Shown: piece by piece, positions 57,401 through 64,000 of the stretch | How the letters are laid out: the number at the start of each line of letters is the position of its first letter | How positions within the stretch are numbered: position 1 is the stretch's first letter | Notes under the pieces: model-generated | Told to the model about the DNA's origin: nothing | Databases searched by the model: none | Seen by the model: only the letters and a program-made list of their open reading frames with translations | Program-made: the position numbers and the translations under genes | NCBI RefSeq assembly: GCF_014839805.1 | Contig: NC_051132.1 | Location: 6,567,891 to 6,631,890, forward strand | Direction: 5' to 3' | Length of the DNA: 64,000 nt | Source: Manduca sexta | Taxonomy: Eukaryota > Arthropoda > Insecta > Lepidoptera > Sphingidae

Positions 57401-58941
57401 TTAATGTTACCTACCTTATTTTGCGCAAGTATTCGACCGCCGCCAGTAGATACAATTGTAAATTATAATTAGGTTGTTACGTATTATTTTGAAGCGTTTT
57501 ATTTGCTTTGATATTATTTTAGTATTCATAAGATACTGCCGATAAGATTATTCAATTTATAACTATGTTAGATATGAGCAAATTGTACACAATGAACAAT
57601 GGAAATACAATTGATAGTTTGGTTTTCACTAATTAATATCGTTTTTATATTAGATAGTCAGGAAGCCCTATTGACTACTTGGGTATAACCATATTTTTGA
57701 AATTAGGTACCTACGTGCGGTGTAATCGACGGACAGGTTTGATAGCCATATGGATAAATTAATAAAAATCCCCTATGGGTTTTAATACTGTCCATTGATT
57801 AGAGCGGCCGTTATTGCAAAAAGAGAAAGATTCATAGACGAAAATAGTCAGGGCCCCTGACTATAATATATTATCTTTTTTCCATAATCACGCTTATTTT
57901 TATTCGTAGGTAGGAAGCTATTTCATAAATATTAAACCAATTCTAAGCTACCCAATTCTAGAATAGCATGGAATATAGTACCTTCCTAAAATTGTATTTA
58001 TCAGTCGTAACCTTTGAGAAAGCAAAACAAGAAAGTGATTCTATGTTTTTATTACTTACTGGAAAGGTTTTAGAATTAATATGATGCTATATTATTTTTA
58101 AACCCCGTTACAGAGTAACTAACTAAAGTAAACGAGAACATTGAATGTAATAGTAAGTAGGAATCATGTTATTAAGCAGTGCTAGTGGTAATTACATATT
58201 ATGCTTTTTAAAATATAAGGTGCGTTCGGGTAAGATCGGATATGGGATAAGATCGTATAACGAAAAGATACCACGAATCTATGGTTATTTTTTAGTTTAA
58301 GCTATGTAGGCGGCTACGCTGTCTCTTTTTGCCCCACCCTATATACCACAGTTGATGCTACGACCAAGAACGGGTGCGCTATGTGCATTGAAACAAAAAA
58401 TGTGGATTTCGCTTTTCTTAACATTTTTGAGACTTCTGTTTGATTTTGTGGACCTTATCATACTAGCATTATAAGCGTTATTAGAACGGAGTCCGAACTT
58501 ACCCCGCGAAGGTCCGATCTTTTCTAAGGGTTTTAAATTTCTATACAGATATTATCATCTATTTTAAGCTTACACAGAGAGAATTGGAAGATGATTGAAT
58601 TATCTCATAAAGTAGCATTAATAATAACCAGTTTCATGTATAAAATGTTGGTATCGCTTAAATATTTTATGGGAAAATAAAAATATTTTCGGGACTCCTC
58701 GTAACACACCGAAAAACCGTCCGAAATTAGCGAACGCACTCTACCATAAAAATATTTACGCACTTCACGCATTATCTAATCTGATGATCTGGCAATTCCC
58801 GTTCCTAGAAAGGCGTAATTCCCGCGTAAAAAACAGCGGGTGTCGTCGTCTATAATAATATTATTTTCTTAGAAATTTTATTGTAAGTAACGCCCAGTTT
58901 CAGTTTTTAATAACTTAAATATTATTTATTACACACCTCAT
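51460..58941 (-). CDS. GH1 beta-glucosidase / myrosinase-like, right-arm copy, one frameshift
   Basis: Exons: 58941-58937 (ATGAG), 56285-56205, 54167-54076, 53781-53210, 53126-52884, 52717-52560, 52271-52030, 51607-51460. All splice sites match the left copy. The TVNEP acid/base, ITENG nucleophile and DNFEW motifs are present, and the exon that is broken in the left copy is intact here ([10 protein letters not shown]). This copy is instead missing one A in the run near 53744-53747, which shifts the 573-nt exon to 572 nt soon after the SIWD motif. Amino-acid changes are few, e.g. Ile to Met in the LDAIELDG segment. Intron 1 is about 530 bp longer because of the segment at 57638-58170. Whether this is an allele or a paralogue is undecided. 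Confidence 0.9.
54632..54998 (-). pseudogene. Nested small ORF, right-arm copy, frameshifted
   Basis: Mirror of 31662-32030: exon a 54998-54884, exon b 54689-54632. Splice signals and stop are kept. A run of five G in the left copy is four here (near 54970), which shifts frame after about nine codons, and a TGG codon has become TCG. If the missing G is a sequencing error the ORF is open with one Trp-to-Ser change; if real, the small protein is lost from this copy. Confidence 0.5.
55424..55690 (+). mobile_element. Family 1 SINE, mirror of 30971-31235
   Basis: GCACGATAGCATCGTTGGGA head, GCACTAGGCCAGCGTGGTGG body and TATATAATACAGGGTTGGTA end. It is in GH1 intron 2. Confidence 0.65.
56520..56740 (+). 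mobile_element. Family 2 SINE, mirror of 29925-30145
   Basis: GCGTGCGTGGTACGACACCC head with the B-box remnant AGTTCAAATTCCGAGTCGG and end GGAGATAAACGCGTGATGT. It is in GH1 intron 1. Confidence 0.6.
57638..58170. mobile_element. 533-bp segment present only in the right arm
   Basis: Both arms share ACTAATTAAT and ATTAAGCAGTGCTAG around this point. The left arm has only GTA between them, whereas here 533 bp intervene (from ATCGTTTTTATATTAG to GTAGGAATCATGTT). I see no terminal inverted repeats, tail or coding. It may be an unknown insertion or a segment deleted from the left arm. Confidence 0.6.
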
Positions 58942-61900
58942 TTTGAACACTGTCACTATCAAAGTATCAGAAACGTTTACATAATTATCAGCTCACGATT
59001 TAATAAATATCAATTTATAGTGTAAAAAAAAATATAAGTACACACAACAGTATATACAACTGATCGGTCGCAATTATATTTAAATCAAACCAGTTAGTAG
59101 TTATTGTGCGGGCTCCGTACGGGTATAATTATAATATTTTCTTGTTTTTCTAGGTCAGCTAGGTATTTATTTTATTTACCATTTATCATTCAAATTCAGT
59201 CGTGGATCTTTATAATTAGGGGCCCCTACATAGGGGCTTTTTAGGCTGTACCCCAGGGCCCGTAGATTTATAAGGCACCCAGTCCACATTAAAGACAATA
59301 GATATTTCGATTCATAAAGTTCATAAGAGTGTACCTGCTTATTATTCAAATATCTAATTGAATATTCAATTTTAATTTGAATATTGAACATTCGTTTAAA
59401 AAGGAATCATAGTGTACGTATAACTTAATACATTCATCATTTTCCATTCTTCTGCGCCCGCATTCACTGCGTCGTGTGAATTCACACGATACAGAACTTA
59501 TCACACTTAGTGAGGAAACAGTTTCTAGTAAAGCCAGTAAGTGTCACATCCTTGCATATAAAGTATATAATGTATAAGTAAAGTTCCTCGCCGCATCTGT
59601 CTCATTATATGAAAGCGATAAACATAGAAACTACCAGACGGATTCCAATTGAATTTAGTATTTATGTAGATAGTTTGTGACCTCGGTGAGGACATAGGCT
59701 ACTTATTATCTCGGGATTTTTATGCTGGCAAAATTGCACGCGGGCGGGGCCGCAAGAAGAAGCTAGTTTAAACTACTAAGTATAAACTAGTATGTACTCG
59801 TTGTTCCGCTCGCTTCTTGTTAATAAAAATATTACTATCATTGGTTAAATACACTACTGTCGATTAAAAATCATAAAACAAACTAATTTCTGGACTAAAT
59901 AAAATAAATCTTGGATCATTTAGAAAAAACGCTTAATGGCTTTATTTCCACGAACAGAAAGTTTAATCACTTTAATGTAACTACTACTTACATAAAAGTG
60001 CAACACACATACTTACTATGACGTTTTATCTCATTACGAAAGTATACATACATACATAGGTTTTTAACGCTTGGTTGTTTTACGCATACATCACAGTTTT
60101 ATACGTGTGTGTACTTACATCAACATTTGCTTATAATATACTAGATTTTGCTCGCGGCTTCGCCCCCGTGAAGAAGTTTTCCGGGATAATTTTTTTTCCG
60201 ACTTACATAATATACCTACTTAGGTATATTAAGTAAGTCGTTATATTAAGTATGACCAAAATTACATAAAAAATCATAAATTGTAGCCTATTGGTTATTC
60301 TGATGTATGACCAATATTACTGTAAAGTTTCATCCAAATCAGTTTAGTAGTTTTTTCGTGAAAGAGGTACGTACAATACATACGTCCATCTTCACAAACT
60401 TTCGCCTTTACGATATTAGTAGTAGGAAGTACCGTAGTACGTCGTCAGAAAGGAAAGGTCATATGGATCATATAAGCCGTTTCCTTAAATTTTTTGACTT
60501 AAGTAGTAGGTAGTTGACTTCGTCACCGAGCATGATATTATTACCTAACTAAGTACCTAGGCCTACTATCACATATTACTTAGAGAAGCTATGCTTTCTA
60601 TTATGTAGAATAATAATTCCATAATGTATTACGTTTTACTAAAAAGTTACATTTACCTACAATAAGTAGGTAAATGAATTTCCATCGTTGCCCAAAGGAC
60701 TACAATTAAGACGTCTTTGCGGCCCATAATATATAATAAAGGTTGGTATTACGGCTGTTTTAGCTGATGGTCTCAACTGATATACCCATTTTTTTTTATT
60801 TACCTAATACATATCACAATGGACTCACATGCAAAAGAGCATAAAAGTAAAATTAAAGCAGTGGAAATGAGAGCGTTAAGAAGCATGTGGGGTGACTATG
60901 AATGATAGAGTTCTGAATACTAGGGTGATGGATATGTGTGAAGTGACAGAGGATGTAGTTACCAAAATTAAGAAGGGTATGCTAAGGTGATTTGGGCATT
61001 TGGAGAGGATGGGTAATAGGAGACTGACAAAGAGGGTTTATAAGGCGAATGTGGATGAAAGAGCCGGTAGGTCGAGCGCACCGAACCTTCGAATGTCAGA
61101 TACTTATATGACTTTCTTAGTAAAGGCCAAGTCAAAAGTACTTACCTACTCTCAGCCCCGGATCTTGAATTTTTTCGATGCGGGGTAAAATTTGGAAAAT
61201 GTCGCCCCCACCCACCTATATTTTTACCTTTATGATGTTCATTATCATTTTCGCCCCGCGGGAAATAATTTTAGTATTAAATGTACTGTATGTCTCCGTA
61301 GTGAACGTTGCATTAATGATGAGTTATGTATTCGTCTGCCAATTTTGAATTTGCCGGCCTCTGAATTCGCCCCCCAGGGCATGGGTTCCGGCTAGCCCCT
61401 CCTTAGATCCGGGGCTGCTTACTCTGAATGTATTGGTGAAACTCTAAATTTCGTGTAATTTATCATTAATTTATTAAGATTTATGCAAAATATACAACAC
61501 TATAATAACATTAAGTCTAAGTATATTGAATCAAGTTGAAATTCGTAAACGTTGTGAATTAGAATGGATGCGGTAATTATAACCTACAATTAATTATTTA
61601 AGTAATAGCGACTTAATGACTAATGACTTTAATTAGATATTTATGTAAGTAGATCTTTTACTCTTAGTGTTATGTATTGAGTGTTACTGTAAGTAATGTT
61701 TAGGTATGTTTGTATTTTGAAAAATTTTAGCTAGGTAAGTATCTAAATATTCCTTAATTATCTATCTAATAGTGTTGATGATGTGTGATAATTAAAATGA
61801 TATGTACTTTAGGGATAAACGGACCAGTAGGAGCTAATTAAAGTCATATTGATTCAAAAATTTGCTTTAAACCACTGATAATCAAATTACTTATTTAGTT

Positions 61901-62724
61901 AATATAAGTAACATTCATTTATAATTCGGAGTACCTATGTAATATTTAATTGTGTTTGGTCATGAATCTTAGCACCTGATCCATATTGGGCTACTAGGGG
62001 ATAGAGAGTGGAGCATCTTGAATTATGAATATTTTGATTTAATACTGACTCGCCTGTAAAACTGCCTCAGTGGCGTAATTGTACTGCAAGCGCGGTACAA
62101 AAGCGCACACAACATACAAATTTGTGCCCGACGTGGCGTTAGGCTCGCCCTCTCTCATGATGGGACGGAACACACTTAGCGAAAAGTGGGTGCCTTGGTT
62201 GCGCTCTCTGCATTACCCCTTCCGGGATAGATGCGTGATGTGTATGTGTGTGTGTTTATGAAATATAATAAAACGTACGTTTACGTAGTAAGCATAAGTC
62301 TTTATTTGCTATAAAAATATAATTACCAATATTTGTTTGAATTATTGGAAGTGTCATTACTTGGTATTGCTGTACATAGTGTTAAGGTAATTACCCTGGC
62401 GTCACTCGTCTCATTTTACAATCGACTATCAGTTTCAGCTAATTTGTGAATTCGTTTACATTTCGCCAGCGGCGACGAGAGAATGATAGTTATTATTCTT
62501 CCAACCTGAGTGTAAGACTAGGCAGTATAGACGGAAGATTGCAGCCTGTCCTCGGGACGAATAAATAAAAAAAATATATATGTGACATTTGACAGTTGAC
62601 AGCAGTCAGCAGTCATAATATATATCCAAAAAAATCTGTCTCTACATCTCGTTGTTGAAAAAGGAAGAATTAAAAATATTGTTGTGTTACTGCATCCATT
62701 AATATTTTCCAGTTAAAATCCAAA
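58942..62724. other. GH1-peroxiredoxin intergenic region, right arm
   Basis: Mirror of 24487-28253 with no gene between two divergent starts. It contains the Helitron-type pieces (about 59548-59773 and 60130-60510), the RTE-like reverse transcriptase remnant (60819-61150, MLR then FGHLERMGNRRLTKRV), the 263-bp MITE-like element (61154-61416) and a family 2 SINE (about 62060-62250). Divergent promoters of GH1 and the peroxiredoxin should lie at its two ends. Confidence 0.6.
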
Positions 62725-64000
62725 ATGTCCTTATTCGTAAAACAGTTGGCTCGTAGGGTAAGTAGTAATTATTTATGTGGTTTTATTAACACTGATAATT
62801 ATCATTTTACACTCATTGTAAACACATTTATTTCATATTCAGGTCATCAGCCCTGCACTAACGACCGCTAAGAAAGTAAATTTTTCCACAAGTAAGTGTT
62901 AAAAATCAACTTAGTTACATAACCTATAAAACGCCGACTAAAGTTCTCACTGATTTATTCTAATGAATTTCTATTACCGACAAAGAATATCATAATCTTC
63001 TGCAATACTAATGACCATACATAATATGTAATATAAAGACGAAACTTTTTATATCCAATGTGGTCATTGTAAGCTTTAATGTTCAGTATTATTTTGTATT
63101 AATTATAGTTATTCGGAATATTCTTGGAAACATAGTTAGGTCAGATAAAAAAGTTAACTTATACATTTTTTCTTTAAATGTGTGACGTTGAAGTCATTAA
63201 TTATTCATTGAATGAGTATTTGATCTTGACTCTTTAACCCTGTTTTTGATAATTTTTATCATTTATAATTCAATTACTATATTTATATAAACTTTAACAC
63301 AAAAAGTAGAAAATTAGCATGATTATAAAAAAAATATTTTGTATGTGCAGCCAGTGCAGTTTTTGCTCCGAGGGTACAAAAGCCAGCTCCAGATTTCTGT
63401 GCCACGGCAGTTGTAAACGGTGAATTCAATCAGTTGAAATTAGCAGATTTTTCTGGAAAATATGTGGTTCTGTTCTTCTACCCATTGGACTTGTAAGTTG
63501 ATGATCGTACTTAAATATTTTTCTTTGTTTTGTTTATTTAAAAATGCTGTAAGGGTGGTTTATAACGTAAGATTGGTGAATGTGATACAATCTTACTTAC
63601 TACATTCAGATTTCTCTGAATTAAACTTTTTGCTTGGCGTTATTGACCATCCACCCTGATACCTTCAGCGAGAAGGTGGTCGAGTCTTTCTGTTGTTCCC
63701 TGTGTATGAAAAATGTGTCCCATAAAACTGCTCAATATTATAGACACATAGTATACCTTAATAGCAGTACATCCTTTCACGCAAGTGAAGTCACAAGCAA
63801 CTTTTATAAAATGCAAACAAACTGGTGCATAATTCCCATAGTTTACTTTAAATGTTTTATCTAAATTTAAAGATAGACTTGTGTTTTAGAATAAAGGAAA
63901 TTGAACTAGATTAAAAAGTCTAGTTTGATATAAAATATTCAATTCTCTTTAATTATACTAATGATATAAAATGTTCTATTTTACAGCACATTTGTCTGCC
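62725..64000 (+). CDS. Prx3: Mitochondrial 2-Cys peroxiredoxin, right-arm copy, cut by window end
   Basis: Exons 62725-62757 ([11 protein letters not shown]), 62843-62891, 63351-63492 and the start of the fourth at 63987 (CACATTTGTCTGCC, encoding up to the peroxidatic Cys). Exon lengths equal the left copy. One amino-acid change is visible (Val to Ala in AVFVPR) and several synonymous ones, e.g. in the TAVVNGEF segment. The resolving-Cys part lies beyond the window, so completeness is unknown. Context and interpretation are as for the complete gene at 20828-24486. Confidence 0.92.

Overview
This is AT-rich eukaryotic DNA with many short exons bounded by GT-AG introns. The gene set is lepidopteran in character: two clan-4 cytochrome P450 genes resembling the moth/butterfly CYP340-type group, a Pelle/IRAK-type kinase, a myrosinase-like family 1 glycoside hydrolase (GH1), a mitochondrial peroxiredoxin and the first exon of a golgin-A7 homologue. 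The repeats agree: two tRNA-derived SINE families with ATT-type tails or a glycine-like B box, Helitrons ending in CTAG, RTE-like reverse transcriptase scraps, an R1-clade LINE and a Ty3-like LTR element. The species cannot be named from the sequence. Two runs of exactly 500 N (9247-9746 and 43747-44246) look like scaffold gaps of unknown size.

Layout. 1-6693: 3' part of a plus-strand P450 with two single-base frameshifts and an R1-clade LINE in an intron. 8496-8648: golgin-A7 exon 1, whose remaining exons are not seen before or after the adjacent gap. 10320-16159: a complete ten-exon minus-strand P450 (491 codons plus stop), tail-to-tail with the first. 16160-20827: repeat-rich spacer. 20828-24486: complete seven-exon minus-strand mitochondrial peroxiredoxin (227 residues). 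28254-35196: plus-strand GH1 gene with a small two-exon ORF nested in its second intron. 37113-41545: minus-strand kinase region of pelle. 42737-43746: LTR and gag of a Ty3-like element running into the gap.

From 44247 to the window end the sequence is an inverted second copy of 41464 down to about 23214: pelle (+), GH1 (-) with the nested ORF, then the start of the peroxiredoxin gene (+), in mirror order. The arms differ by scattered, mostly synonymous substitutions, by three insertions found only in the right arm (a LINE end, a Helitron with a clean empty site opposite, and a 533-bp segment) and by single-base homopolymer indels. The right arm begins inside a pelle exon at the last N. Either this is a large inverted duplication or, as I think more likely, two haplotypes of one locus were scaffolded head to head across the gap.

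The genes do not form an operon or a single pathway. Loose themes are detoxification and plant-compound handling (P450s, GH1), redox defence in mitochondria (peroxiredoxin) and Toll-type immune or developmental signalling (pelle). No previously undescribed system is convincingly shown. The items most worth a second look are the interrupted palindrome, the reciprocal frameshifts in its two GH1 copies, the nested 57-codon gene and the Helitron occupied/empty-site pair.
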